From the NCBI RefSeq assembly GCF_031755915.1, contig NC_083379.1, positions 17,717,501 through 17,781,500 of the forward strand: a DNA stretch of 64,000 nt, in the 5' to 3' direction. Origin of the DNA: Ziziphus jujuba. Lineage: Eukaryota > Streptophyta > Magnoliopsida > Rosales > Rhamnaceae. Below are positions 1-21,857 of this stretch, piece by piece; position 1 is the first letter of the stretch; each line of letters starts with the position of its first letter. Under the pieces are notes generated by a model. That model made no database searches. It was given only the letters and a program-made list of their open reading frames with translations, and had not been told where the DNA came from. Position numbers and translations under genes: made by a program.

Positions 1-759
1 TACTTTAAGAAATTAGTATTTGGTCAAAACAATTTGGTCATTGAATTTTTTTAGTCTTCAAAAGTAGTGGGAAAACCTTGTTATTTTCAAAGTTAATTCT
101 AGAATAGGTATACAGAAAGTTATATACAAAGTTTTCACACGCGGTGGAACTTGGAAAGCTGCTAAATTTCAACTCTAAAATATTGTATCAAAGTAATTAT
201 AACCTTCACCCTCTAAACTATATTTTACTGTTTATATTTCTTTTTGATATAGCTCTGTCTATGTGCGCTTTAACACTGATTTCATTCCTTTAAATCTTTT
301 GTTTTGAATAAGGTAATGAAAAAGGGCCTATTTCTGTAAACAGTACCACATTAATTATACTGGTGAAATGCAATGTTGGACTCTTTTCATTTCGAAGTAA
401 ACAACAGGGTTTCCTAATCAAATTGTTAGTTGGCATGCAATCACAGCTCGTATATTTTGGGCCGTATTGACCAATATTATACTCCTTTTCATTGACCAAA
501 ACTCACCGCGGATTGGTCTACGTATGACCAATATTATACTCCTAAACTGAATATAATCCAATATATTTCATACGTTTCCAGAGAGAAAATTAAATAGAGT
601 AAAGAAAAAGAAAAAGACATTATGATTTCCCTAAACTAAAAATTAAGGACGGAAATTACCTTTCATCTACTAAAAGATCCCTAATTTCGAATATCTATTT
701 TTCCAATAAAGCCTTATAATTAATTTACTAGAGATGGCAGAGATAAACAGGAAAACACG
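1..759 (+). other. Upstream region of the CRK gene, no coding gene seen
   Basis: AT-rich DNA in which I see no coding region. W-box cores (TTGACC, the WRKY binding site) are visible at 467-472 and 492-497, with the reverse form GGTCAA at 22-27. A TATAAT-like box lies at 715-720. The transcription start cannot be fixed from sequence. CRK genes are commonly induced by pathogens and salicylic acid through WRKY factors, so the W boxes fit; control of this copy is inferred. Confidence 0.5.
463..542 (+). promoter_or_regulatory. Duplicated 22-bp promoter motif with W-box core
   Basis: A 22-23 base block ending in ACCAATATTATACTCC occurs at 463-485 and again at 521-542, differing by one T. The first copy holds a full TTGACC W box and a CCAAT-like core; in the second the W box is reduced to TGACC. 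A separate TTGACC lies between them at 492-497. This could be a WRKY/CCAAT cluster upstream of the receptor kinase. Function is inferred from motif only. Confidence 0.4.

Positions 760-784
<25 letters not shown>
734..784 (+). other. Short upstream ORF overlapping the CRK start
   Basis: An ATG at 734 opens a 16-codon frame that stops at TGA 782-784, so it overlaps the main CRK ATG (760) out of frame. If the mRNA leader includes it, ribosomes starting here could not reinitiate cleanly at 760, which would lower kinase translation. Whether it is transcribed is unknown. Confidence 0.35.
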
Positions 785-10462
<9,678 letters not shown>

Positions 10463-11139
10463 TGTTGGTTGGATTTTAGTTGCATTGTTAATTATATGGG
10501 AACACAAATTTTCTAGATATTTATTCTTTGAAAATCTATAAAATGCTATAATTAATGCAAGATTCAACACTTACAAATCAAAACCTAAAACATTCGCGCA
10601 AGCAATTAATTAAACAAGATTAATGCAGAAACAATTAAGTGGGTAGGTTGGTAAATCTATTCCACATCAACTAGACAAAATATTAATCTTCATAGAACAT
10701 GAATCAGAGCTTACAATACAAAATCATTAAAAGAATCATATTGATTCGTAGAATTGTCTTAACTTGTTTCTCTATAAACTCTAATGTTTTCTCACTCTTT
10801 GTAACTCTCCTACTGAGAAAACCACTGTACCAACACATATAACTTCTATCTCCATTTCCAAAATCCCACTGACCTTCAATTTTTAAGAAACAATATGGTT
10901 GAGCCAAAAACCACAAACTTCTAGCTTGAAATGACACCCTTTAAATGTCACATCATAGAGCAGTTTAGGATGGTTTAAATAAAATGATGCATTTCACATT
11001 AAGCAACTATTGCTTGTTCTTATTGGATTTACATTGGGCCTCTTTTTGGACTTTGGTTAAGTTTTGAAGGTACTATTTTGGATTTCTTTTTGTGTTGCAT
11101 GGATTTCAAGTTAGGTGCTCAACTCCATGTTCTTATTTA
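10463..11139. other. CRK 3' flank, no gene seen
   Basis: AT-rich DNA after the CRK stop codon. It presumably holds the 3' UTR; no canonical AATAAA was found close to the stop. No protein-like frame or clear repeat is recognisable. Confidence 0.4.
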
Positions 11140-12110
11140 TTGGCTTTTCCCTAATTTTTCATGCTCGTAATGAAGCTTTGTTTGGTCAAGTGAATATTTT
11201 TATTTCTTAGTCATAAGCTTTTGTCAAGTGAAGGTTTTGAATTCTTAATCATAGGCTATCGACCTACAATCGGTTCTTAAGGCCAATAACATACAACATA
11301 GGTCTATGTATAATTTACTTTCGAATTTCATCATTCTTAAGGGTTTAGAAGTGAGGCTTTATCTTCCTAAGGCTCTTAAATGGTTATAGTTTATTGGTTA
11401 GGTCCTTAGAGAGGGTGGATCATGTTCACCATAAATGGTGAGTCTTTGGGAGCTCCTGGCAAGGCAGGTTATGGTGGAGTATTTATAACTTATCGTCATT
11501 TGGTTAAAGGCTGCTTTTGGTCTCCTTTTCTTTCGGCTCAAGCTGTCAAATCTGAGGTGCTTGGTGTTATTAAAGGCTTGGAGTATGTGTTAGGAAATTT
11601 AATTGGAATTTTCTTTGTCACAAAAATGATTCTACTATATATGCTCTCTTTCCATGCAAGTTCCTTGGCATTTGCATTCCATATGTTCTTTATGTCTTCA
11701 TTTAATTAACAATATTATTTTTTATGTTTCTCATACATTACGTGAAGGAAATATGGTTGCCAATGGGTTATCAAAGATGGCGATTTTTGGTTTTGAGGAC
11801 TGTTAGTCCTTTTTTATTCCAATACTTTTATTTCTCATCACATTAGTGATTTATGGAGGGGGATAGATTGTTTATAGTTTTTTTTTTTTTCTTTTCGATA
11901 TCGATACTCTTTTTCTAGTTTATGTTTTTCCCTCTAGTGTTTTTCATTATTTAGGTTTTAATGAGGCCGAGTTGGGTTATCTAGTGTTCTTTTCTATTCT
12001 TTCTACCAAATGGTGGCATGTTCATTGTAAGGATATTTTCTTCTTAATTTATTTAGGCCTGGTTGTTTGGAGTTTTTTATGGGGTGTCAACCAAGTTAGG
12101 ATGCCTTGAC
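11140..12110 (+). pseudogene. LINE remnant: RNase H domain and 3' tail
   Basis: The frame at 11422-11709 starts with an N-G-x-S-x-G-x-P-G-x-A-G-x-G-G-V pattern, the beginning of the plant LINE-type RNase H domain (RVT_3). About 11740-11803 gives an LREGNMVANGLSKM block, the conserved end of the same domain. An HARNEALF block near 11165 matches the region just upstream in these elements. The acidic residues, stops and gaps show a decayed copy. The segment around 12041-12100 resembles LINE 3' tails. Confidence 0.65.
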
Positions 12111-12194
12111 TTTCTCTTGCTCCTTACTTATTATTTTCTCATTATATTGAATAATTAAATATTTGATAAGTCTAATTTAGTAAATGCAGTCCAA

Positions 12195-13815
12195 ATTATT
12201 ATCCATATACGACCATTATAATATATGTGTGACTATGTTAATTTCATATGACCGTTATTATTTCTATATGACCATTATAATGCTTATATGACCATTGTTA
12301 TACACATAAGACTATTGTTATACATATGTATCTATTTGTTACATATATTTGACTATTTGTTACATATGTGTTACCGTTGTTAGCATCTATGGCCATTGCT
12401 ATGCATATGTGATCATTATTACACATATGTTATTATTTTTACCTATATATAGTCATTGTTATGTGCATATGGCTACTGTAACACATATGTGCATATTTGT
12501 TACACGTATATGATTTTGTTGTACAAATATGATAGCTTGTTATGCATATGTGACATCCATTATGCATTTGCGATCGTCGTTATGCATATATGATCATTGT
12601 TGCAAATATGTTGTCATGTTACCTCTATGTAACTATAGTTACTTGGACATGATTGTTGTTACTTTTATGTGTCAATTTGCTACGTATATGTGATCAGGTT
12701 ACCAAATATGAATATTCATTATGCATTTGTTATTGTTATTATGCATTTTGACCATGTTACACATATATGACCAGTTAATATGCATATGTGACTGTTGTTA
12801 CATATATATGGCAATGTTACATTTATGTGACTTTTCTTATGTGCATGTGGCCATTGCTACACATATATACCAATATCTTCACATATATAATCATGTTATA
12901 TAAATGCAAATATTTGTTAAACATATATGGCTGTTGTTACATATTTGTGACCTTTATTACGCATATATGACTATTATTACACATATGTGGTTATGTTGCC
13001 TATATGCGCCTATTGTTACAAATATGTGGCCGTTGTTATACATACATGTCTATTTGTTATATATATGTGACCTTTATTACTCATATGTGATTGTAATTAT
13101 AAATCTATGAACATTGTTGTGCATATGTTGCCATGTTACCTTTATGTGATCATTGTTATACACATGTGATCGTTATTACACATATATGACCATTTGTTAC
13201 TCATACGTGACCATTATTACGGATCTATGATCATTGCTAGACATAAATGGCCTTGTTACTCTTCATGATCATTGTTATAAGCACATGGCTATTGTTATAC
13301 ATATATATCTACTTGTTACACATGTGTGACCATTCATTACACATATTTAACCATTGTTATGCATTTGTAATCATGTTGCACAAATTTAACCATTCATTAT
13401 GTATATTGACTGTTGTTACACATATGCAACATTTTTTTATGCATATGTGACCATTGTTGTAGATATATTGCCATATTGACTCTATTTGACAATTATTACC
13501 CACATGCAACTATTGTTACACATATGTGCCAATTTATTACACATATGCAATAATGTTACACAAATATAACTATTTGTTATGTATGTGTGATTGTTATTAC
13601 CCATCTATGATTGTTGTTGTGAATTAACAATCATGTTACATGTATGTGACCATTTGTTACGCATACTTGACTATTGTTATATATCTACAACTATTATTAT
13701 GTATATTTAATGATCTTACCTCTAAGTGGCCATCATTACATGTATTTGGCCTTTGTTACATATATATACATGTTGTGTTCACAGTACATGTTACACGTAT
13801 TTGGCCTTTGTGTTT
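12195..13815. repeat. Degenerate 20-bp minisatellite array, about 80 units
   Basis: About 1.6 kb is built from diverged copies of a 20-base unit close to TTGTTACACATATGTGACCA. The unit contains the palindrome CACATATGTG. A variant unit (CATGTTACCTCTATGTGACC) recurs near 12617, 13134, 13254, 13474 and 13714, at spacings near multiples of 20, suggesting higher-order units. Several open frames rich in Y, I, L and C run through it, but they follow from the repeat and are not genes. It lies directly after the LINE remnant. Confidence 0.85.
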
Positions 13816-14800
13816 TGTTCGTGTTTAAAATTGTGTTCACTTTTCCTTTCTTTAATATATAAAAAATTAAGTTCAATCACATATTATTTTTTCAAATCAC
13901 TTTTTTTTTCCTTTTTTTCTTTTTCCTTTTTTTTTTTTTTTTTTTTACTATTATGTGCTTTTGAGATCACTTTTCCATTTAAATTAATTTATATTTCCTA
14001 TGCTTTTATATGTTGTTCATATATCATGGTACTGATTGCTACATTCAAATATTACACTTAGTTTCAATCGATAGCAGGTCAAAGATTTTGAATAATCCAA
14101 TTTTTTTTAGATGTCCAATGGCTAAGATTCTTGTTTATTCATACAGCTAATGTATGATAGTAGCTCCCTTCTCGTTTTCGACGTCCAAATTTTCTAATGG
14201 GAGTACTTAGGAAAAATAATTTTAATATTTATTTTCTATTTGGTTTTGGGTTGAATTTTAAGAAAAAGAGTTAAAAAAAAAAAGTTTTGATTATGATTGT
14301 CTCTTTGATCACCCGTTGATTTAATCACTAAACATTTTATATATATATATATATATATATCTTTAATGCATTGTTTTGACTTTTTTTTCTTTCTAGTTAT
14401 CATTTACTTTTGGATTGAATTTTGAAGAAAAAATAAAAAGAATTGAATAAGATTTCTATAATTTTGTCAAAAAAAGTATTATTTTAGGTTGTACATATAT
14501 ATATATATATTTATAATAAAGTGAAACATTTTAAGCTAACGATGGTAATATGTAGTTTAGAACGTTTATTGATATTAATCATCATTACGAATTACAATAA
14601 TTTTTTAATGTAGAAAGAAGAGGAATATGAGGACTACCTTAAAAGCATAGCATTGTTGTGAGGGGTTTACTACTAAACTAGTATCACTTGCTATCATCCA
14701 CATCTTAATTGATATTTAATTGTTGACAAATAAGTTAGTCGAACCTCATGGTACTTTATTAGCTTCTATAAAATTTATTTTATCCCCTTAAAAAAAAAGA
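13816..14800. other. AT-rich spacer, no gene seen
   Basis: T-rich and TA-rich low-complexity DNA, including poly(T) at about 13928-13946 and (TA)n at about 14338-14360 and 14496-14510. No protein-like frame or repeat ends are recognisable. Confidence 0.5.
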
Positions 14801-16362
14801 TGTAACACCCCAATTCAAGAGAACACTCCGAATTTAAATTTTTGACTAGATTTGATTGGAGTTGATCGAGGTTGACCAGATGGGTCCCACCATTAATTTT
14901 TTGGCACTGTTAGAGTTTTATTTTGACCACGACATTATCACAAAGTATGTGTTAATATGAGTTCTTAGAGTAGTAGCATGCCAAGATCAAAGTTGAGATT
15001 GAAAGATTATGGTCAAATCAATATGAGATCCATACTGATCAGAAAAGCTAAGTAAGTAATTTTAGTGATAGCATTAGCCACCCTCCCCATAGCCAAAGAA
15101 TGACAGGTTATATTTAGCCATTTTATGGGAACAAAAGTAAATGAGGGTAGGCATATATTTTGCGGTGATAACATTAGCAACCCTTACTTTAACTTTAGGA
15201 TGGTAGATTATTTAGCACCGACACCTTTGGGACACTAAAAAGGCCATGTACAGGCTGCTCTTCTTCCTTCACCTTCTGTCACACGGTGTTTTGAATGCCA
15301 AACATCACTTGGAAGCATTGGTATAGCATATAATGCACCAAGTATCATTTTGATATATTTTGTAATTAGGATGTGTACCATATGTGCTATGGCAGTGACC
15401 TAGTTTATCAACAGATAGTTGGATATGGATTATGCTTGCAAGTGGTCCATGACTGTATTTCTACTGCCTATAAGATCAACAGGTTAGATGGAAATCATAA
15501 GCAGTCAATCGTAATTGATAGTAATAGTATATTTTGGGACTATGCATTGGTACATCATATGGTACATCAATACACATGTAACCTAGATGAGTAGTGGGAA
15601 AGTTCGTACAACATCGTTAACAAAAATTCGGGTTAGCCTTTGGATAGGTATTTCAACCTTTCGGCAAGTGTATTAGCCTTCGGCGAAGTGTATTAACCTT
15701 TGGCAAGTATATTCATATTTAGGTATATATGCATAAAGAAAATATATTTATAATGATTATGAATTGTAGTGATGTTATTGGAATTATTATTATGACCTTA
15801 GCTATACAATTTAAAGTATTGTTTTTACATGTTTACTTTAATATAATTTAATTCATTTAAAGGCATCATACAATTTATTTGTTTTCAAAAACATAAACTC
15901 GTATCTATATATTTCCTAGATGTTGGATGTGGTAGTATGGTTTAGGATCTAGTACACACGTTGTCTTTATTTATTATTGTTGTTATTTTATTATTATTAT
16001 TTTATTAATATTTAGTGCTATTATATTTATAAAGTGTTATAAAATTATGGAATTATAGTAAGTGGGAGATTTGGGTGGCTATGAATTTATAGGAACGAGT
16101 TTCCTAAGTCAAGTTAAAACTTAAGGTAGAGTAGGAGCCATCTCAAGATTCTGATAGGAATATCTAAAAAGGGTCCTGACACAAAAATGGTAGTTATAAT
16201 TTATTATTTATATTTTTACTTTATTATTATCAAAATCCTTCAAATTTGTAAAAAATTATAGTAAGGGAGGAGGAATAAGGCAAACATATATTTTTAAAGT
16301 GAGTTTTTTGTGTAAGGAATATTTAAGGATAGTCCAATGTACAAAGGAGATGCTGTTGAATA
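14801..16362 (+). repeat. Truncated long LTR of the TGTAACACCC family (copy L1)
   Basis: It begins TGTAACACCCCAATTC and shares many blocks with the copies at 16662, 38366, 57861 and 63504: the ACTAGTAGCATGCC block, the GCATTAGCCACCC/GGATGACAGG subrepeats, and a block ending AGTCCAAT...GGAGATGCTGTTGAAT. Relative to full copies of about 3.4-3.7 kb it lacks about 2 kb in the middle and its last 80 bases. No protein is encoded. Confidence 0.75.
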
Positions 16363-16656
16363 TAAATAAGATAGATCGTTGCAAACAAATAAAATAAAAT
16401 AGGTACGTTGTTCTTACCATTTTTCTAGCTAATTAAATGAAACAAAACCAGTATGCATTCAACCATTTTGTGTAGAGACATGTTAATCTATACATTTAAT
16501 AGTGTTATGCTCACTTAAAATGCTCCCCTTTTCATTTTTTTTCTTTTTATTATCCTTCATTGGCCCACTTGTTTAACATGCCACCCAACCCTCCTGTCAA
16601 TGCCTTCTTTTATGAAAGCGCTCACCTATAGTGTCTTTCCCTTTATCTCATTAAAA
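16363..16656. other. Spacer between long LTR copies, no gene seen
   Basis: About 300 bases of AT-rich DNA. Its last 25 bases before the next LTR resemble the 25 bases before the 14801 copy (TTAAAA...GAAGA), which could be a shared purine tract or related insertion sites. Nothing else is recognised. Confidence 0.35.
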
Positions 16657-18831
16657 GAAGATGTAACACTCCAACCCAAGAAAACGATTCGAATTTGAAT
16701 TTTTAACCAAGTTTAATCAAAATCAACTTGTTAACCAAGTGGGTCATATAGTAGACTTTTTAGCATGGCTAGAGTTTCATTTTGTCCAACGCATTATTGA
16801 GAAATAAGTGTCGTAATGAGTTCATAGACTAGTAGCATGCCAACATTGGAGTACAGATAAGAAACTTATGGTCGAATCAAGGTGAGGTCCAAATTGGTAG
16901 GGCGAGATCGAGGTTAACTTATTATTTGTATAAATTATGGCTTTAACTTACGTAGCTTTAGTGCTTGTTGATGCTAGTCTGATGACTAGTAGTACGCTTA
17001 ATTTGGACCTATGGTTAAAAAGTTATGTATTTGTAACATTATTATTACTTTTCTAGGACTAACTTTACAATATGATTTTTATCGAAAAGCGTATAATGGA
17101 TGTTTGAAAATATCTCTGATTGTCATAAATTGATAGTTGCCATCTGTCACAATCTGATAAGCCATGTGTCAACTTATTATTCTTTTTTCTTTTCTTTTCC
17201 TCGCTTTCTCTCTCTCTCCCTTCCTTCTCGCAACAGCCAGCCTCTCTCTCTCCCCCCCCCCTCCCCTTTCTCTCAAGATTCCAGCCAATTGGCCCAATTT
17301 CGGCCAAATTAACTCACACGTGTAGCCCATCGAAGAGCCCATCCCATCGAGCATGACCTAAAATTTTCAGGCTAAGCCACCTCTAGACACTCTAAAATTG
17401 GCTGTTCAAAATTGGTGCAGATTGATTTTTGTTTTTCAATGATTTCATAAGATTTCGATCAATTCCGACAAACCCATACCATCTTTCCACCATTTAAGAT
17501 CTCCTAAGCTCGATGTTAAGCTCCATTAAGTTCAATTCCCCACATTTTAGAGATACAAAGAATTGGAGTTCGACTGAGTCTTTTTGGCCGTTCTTACAAG
17601 CTTTTATTTGTATTTAATTTGTCAATTATGGATGAGTATCTGAAATACTACCATTTTTTAGCTAATTTTAGTAATTACTATAAAAATCGATATGTGTTGG
17701 AAGTATCTCCTAAGAATTTTTATTGTGTTTAGATTTTGAACGATTAATAAAGGTTAATGAAATATTCAGTTTCATGAAATTTAATATAAATAGGAAAACC
17801 CCAAATTTTAGGCAATAAGCCATTTGGTGGTTGGACTCTCTGAAGTCCAATTCTGGTAAATCCAAAGGAATAAAATTAATTTTAAAACATTTAGAGCATT
17901 TCAATATCCTTGGATAACCCATTTGATGTCTAAATAATATTAATGATGTAGGTTAGGCATCCGACGAAACTTATGCTGACCCTATAGTAGAGCAAGGATG
18001 AGCAAATATCCGTATTGTGAGTGATATAGCTTCTAAATTACCCACAACCTCTTTGTGGTGAAAAATACTTTTGTGACAAGATAGGCCTTGCTCGCATTGA
18101 GATTTTATAAATTATTATTATTTTGGTATCTTATAAATTTCTAAAAGGTTTAGATGCTTATGCTTAATTAAAATAATTTCATTCATGGATATATTTGTTT
18201 TAAATGCCAACAGATAGTTTTGTGAGATTTAAATTATTGGTTTATACTTATTTAAATTTAGCTAAGTATTTGCTTATTGTAGATTTATAGACTTATGGGA
18301 TTTAAACTGTTAAAGGAGCATTTTAATATTTTATAATTTTCCTTGCTTGGTTTATTAAAAAGCAATGATGGAAATTGGTTCTCATACTAATAGAATATGT
18401 AAATGCATTTTGATATATTCTTGTAAGTATATTTATTATGTATGACAGTGGTTTTTTTTTTTTTTTTAAATTAGATTGAAAGTGGTTTGGTTTTCTTCTT
18501 AAAGTAAATGGAGCATAATTAAATACTAAAATATTTATTTAGGTTGGTTGTAGAATGAAAAACATATTATTTATATGGTTTTTATGTTTAATGCTTCAAT
18601 GCTTCCATATTTTTACATTTGTACATAACTATTTGCTTTTTAGCTATACCGTATAGTACTAGTGTTTTTTATATATGTATATATACATAAATTGTTTTTG
18701 GTGTGCAGGTTATATTAGTCACTCCTTTGTGAGTTTTGGGGAGTAAGGGTAGGTAAGTATTTTATGGTGATGGTATTAGCGACCCTCTCCATAGCCAAAA
18801 GATGACAGGCTTAGCCATCTATATGGGAGCT

Positions 18832-19150
18832 TGATAAATCTCACACTCCAACAACTAATAAACTTCATGCTCCAACAACTCCACCATCTTTCAACAAAAT
18901 AGAACAAATTATGCACTAAAGTATCGGTACAGAAAATGCATTGGAGGATGATTACAAACTATCAGTGGGTAAAGCTAAGGCTTAAGGGTTTAGGAGATAA
19001 TAATAACTTCTCTTGTACTTAGCATATGTATTGTATTATCTAATTACCTTATATATATATATATGAGCATTGTACAACTATGTAATACACATAAGTAAAG
19101 AAAGTGAATTGTTTTCAATTTTTGTAATTCTTTAACTATGAGTTTCTACA
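18832..19150 (+). repeat. 5' LTR of Copia C2
   Basis: Begins TGATAAATCTC, ends GAGTTTCTACA, and aligns with 27039-27354 throughout, sharing CTATCAGTGGGTAAAGCTAA. The primer-binding site begins at 19151. Confidence 0.8.
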
Positions 19151-19356
19151 TAGTATCCGAGTAGGAGTCAGTCTCATGGATCAATTTGAATGTCATCAAG
19201 AGGTGGAACCAAAATTGATAATTCAATCTTTTCATCAATGCTCCAACCTTATTTCAATCAAATTGGATTCAACATATTACCTTTTGTGGCGAACCCAAGT
19301 CATGAATCCCAATTATACACTATAGCTTGGTAATGATGGCCTTACAATTTCCATTG

Positions 19357-20353
19357 TGATGGAATTTGGTGTAGGTTTATGTTGTTGTACCCTAGAGCAC
19401 AATCATTCAAGGTGTTAGTCAAGAATGATTGTTGTTGGTTCTTCGTTCATGATTTTTTTTTTTGGGTTTGTTAAGGTTTTTTTTTTTGGTTTTAATGGAG
19501 GTTTGGGGTTCTTGAGAAGGTTGTTAGCTTTTGGGAAGAAGAAGAAACCAAAATGTAGTAGTTGAGAGAGAGAGAGCCAAAAATGTTGTTTTTCAAAATC
19601 TGTTTTTTGAATATTTTCTTTCTCGACGTTTTTCATTACAATTTTTATACTTTTAAATACATCAAAAAGACAATAAGGCATGCTGCCATATTGAGCAATA
19701 AATACAAAAGCATTAAAAGTAACCAACCAAGCCAAACTACCTCAACTAACCCTAATCAATGTGCTGGGCATGCAAGAAACCTTATTTAATGGGCAGTTCA
19801 GCTTGTCTAAGGCATTTGAATTTGAAAACCAGCTCCATTTGACTTGAAATTTGGAGGGAAGCCTTTTTGAATATTAAACTATGTTCTAGCCAAAAATCAG
19901 ATAAAACAAAATCCATTTACCCATTCAAAAGTAATCAAAACCGAGGCAATTTTGCCCAGTTTTCTGGGCAACAAAACTGCACAAGGGTCATATTGTTTTG
20001 GCTTAACTCAGCCTTCCCAGATCCAAATTGGGCCATTATTTTTGCTGCTTCTTCCTATGCATGTCTAGTTTATCATATCCAAAATTCAGATCCAAATCCC
20101 AAACCTACTTCAAACGGCATCCAAGGAAGTGGACTTATGTTGCTGGAAATACAATTCCAGCAACTAGACAAAAAAGGCCTTAAGCTAGATAATGAGCTTA
20201 GGGCATTAAAAAAGGGATATTGTTCTTAAACATTACAAGATAAACTAAAATGCATAAACATAAATAATGTTTGGTCTTTAATGTTGCAAAACAAAGAGTG
20301 CAAGTGTAACCGAACTACCTTGCACATTGTGGCAAGATCACCACATTTCAACA
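19357..20353 (-). repeat. 3' LTR of Copia C4 (left copy)
   Basis: 997 bp, bounded on the plus strand by TGATGGAATTT and CATTTCAACA. It is nearly the same as 24552-25547, with slippage in poly(T) runs near 19450-19490. The open frames inside it are fortuitous. Confidence 0.9.
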
Positions 20354-21229
20354 CTCCTCCTTGGTGTTCTTGCTTGAAATATTTAGAAGCTTCCTCAAGT
20401 TCTCAAATCTTGTTTTTGGAAGTGGCTTGGTGAATAAATCTGCAAGGTTATCTTCGGTCTTGATATATTCCAAGCTTACTTCTCCATTTTCTTCAAACTC
20501 CCTCAAAGAGTGATACTTCACCAGAATGTGTTTTGTCCTTCCATGTTGAACGGGGTTCTTGGCTATTGATGTGGCTGAAGTGTTGTCACACTTGATGATG
20601 GTTGAACCCTCTTGAGGATAACCAAGGTCCTCCAATAATTTCCTAAGCCAAATGCATTGATTTGCACATGAAGAGCAAGCAATGTACTCGGCTTCGGCAG
20701 TGCTTTGAGCGGTTGTTGCTTGCTTCTTTGCATTCCATGAGAATAGTCCACTACCAAGTGAGAAAAGATACCCCGAAGTGCTCTTCATATCATCCAAGCA
20801 TCCAGCCCAATCACTATCCAAGTAGGCCATTAATCTCATCACATCTTGCCTATCATACCAAACTCCAAAGTCTTGTGTTTCTTTTAAGTATCTAAGAATT
20901 CTTTTGGCACCTACAAAATGGTTTTGGGATGATGCTTGCATATATCTAGACAAAACACATGTGGCATGCATAATATCTGGTCTTGATGAACATATATAGA
21001 GCAAACTTCCTATCATGCTTCTATATAGGGTCGGGTTTACCTTTGGTGTGCCGTCCTCTTTCTTGTAGTTGTCTCCTTGGCTCATTGGTGTTGACATTGG
21101 CTTGCATTCATCAAGGTTGAACTTTTTCAAAAGATATTTGATGTATTTCTCTTGAGATATGAAAATACCCCTAGAGCATTGCATCACTTCCACTCCAAGG
21201 AAGTAATTCAATTCACCAAGGCTTGACAT
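20348..21229 (-). pseudogene. Copia C4 reverse transcriptase end and RNase H
   Basis: A 293-residue minus-strand frame carries GELNYFLGVE, GIFISQEKY, the SRPDI block and DSDWAGC, then the RNase H signature AEAEYIA and RTKHI, ending with ADLFTKPLP. This is the standard C-terminal part of a Copia polyprotein; RNase H removes template RNA during reverse transcription. It reaches the purine tract beside the left LTR. A frameshift near 21230 separates it from the catalytic YVDD part, so the polyprotein cannot be made as one chain. Confidence 0.85.
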
Positions 21230-21711
21230 GTTAAACTCCTTTTCAAGTTCATTTTCAAAACTTCCACATTCTTTTCATTTTCACCCGTGACCAACAAATC
21301 ATCCACATAGAGTGAGATAACAATCATGCCTTCTTCATTCCTTATGTATAGTGTTGGCTCATTTGGACTCCTCCTAAAGCCTTGGTAGGTCAAGTAACCA
21401 TCAATCTTGCCATACCAAGCCCTAGGTGCTTGCTTTAACCCGTAAAGTGCCTTGTGTAGATGGTAGACTTTGTCCTCATGTCCTTGAACAATGAAGCCCT
21501 CGGGTTGCTTGACATAAACCTCCTCTTGAAGCACACCATTCAAGAAAGTCGACTTTACATCAAGGTGGTACACCTTCCATGACATTGAGGCCGAGATGGA
21601 TAGGATGAGCCTTATGTCTCCATTCTTGCAACCGGTGCAAACTTCTCTCCATAATCTACACCCGCTTGTTGTGCATAGCCTTTTGCCACAAGCCTTGCCT
21701 TGTGCTTGCAT
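21208..21711 (-). pseudogene. Copia C4 reverse transcriptase core
   Basis: It contains HLDVKSTFLNG, ALYGLKQAPRAW, NEPTLYIR and the catalytic YVDDLLVTG, all canonical for Copia reverse transcriptase. The true coding part starts near 21630, where the frame shifts from the upstream segment (21612-21845). It ends abruptly near 21230 by another shift. Confidence 0.85.
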
Positions 21712-21845
21712 ATTGTTCCATCCGGGTTGAACTTGGTCCTAAAGATCCACTTTACACCAATTGGTTTCTTGTTTTTAGGTTTAGAAATCAAAGACCAAGT
21801 TTCATTCTTTTCTATCATATCCATTTCGGTTTGCATGGCCTCCAT
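21612..21845 (-). pseudogene. Copia C4 reverse transcriptase N-terminal segment
   Basis: It encodes the start of the RVT_2 domain: [28 protein letters not shown] and FAPVARMET. It is separated from the integrase frame by a TAA at 21858-21860 and from the catalytic core by a frameshift near 21625. Confidence 0.85.
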
Positions 21846-21857
21846 CCACTCTTTCTT

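Noticed and set aside
12195..13815. CRISPR-like array
   Set aside because: The units are contiguous 20-bp repeats without unique spacers, in plant nuclear DNA.
12721..13862. Several 60-110 residue open frames rich in Tyr, Ile and Cys
   Set aside because: They are translations of the 20-bp minisatellite; similar peptides occur in all phases.
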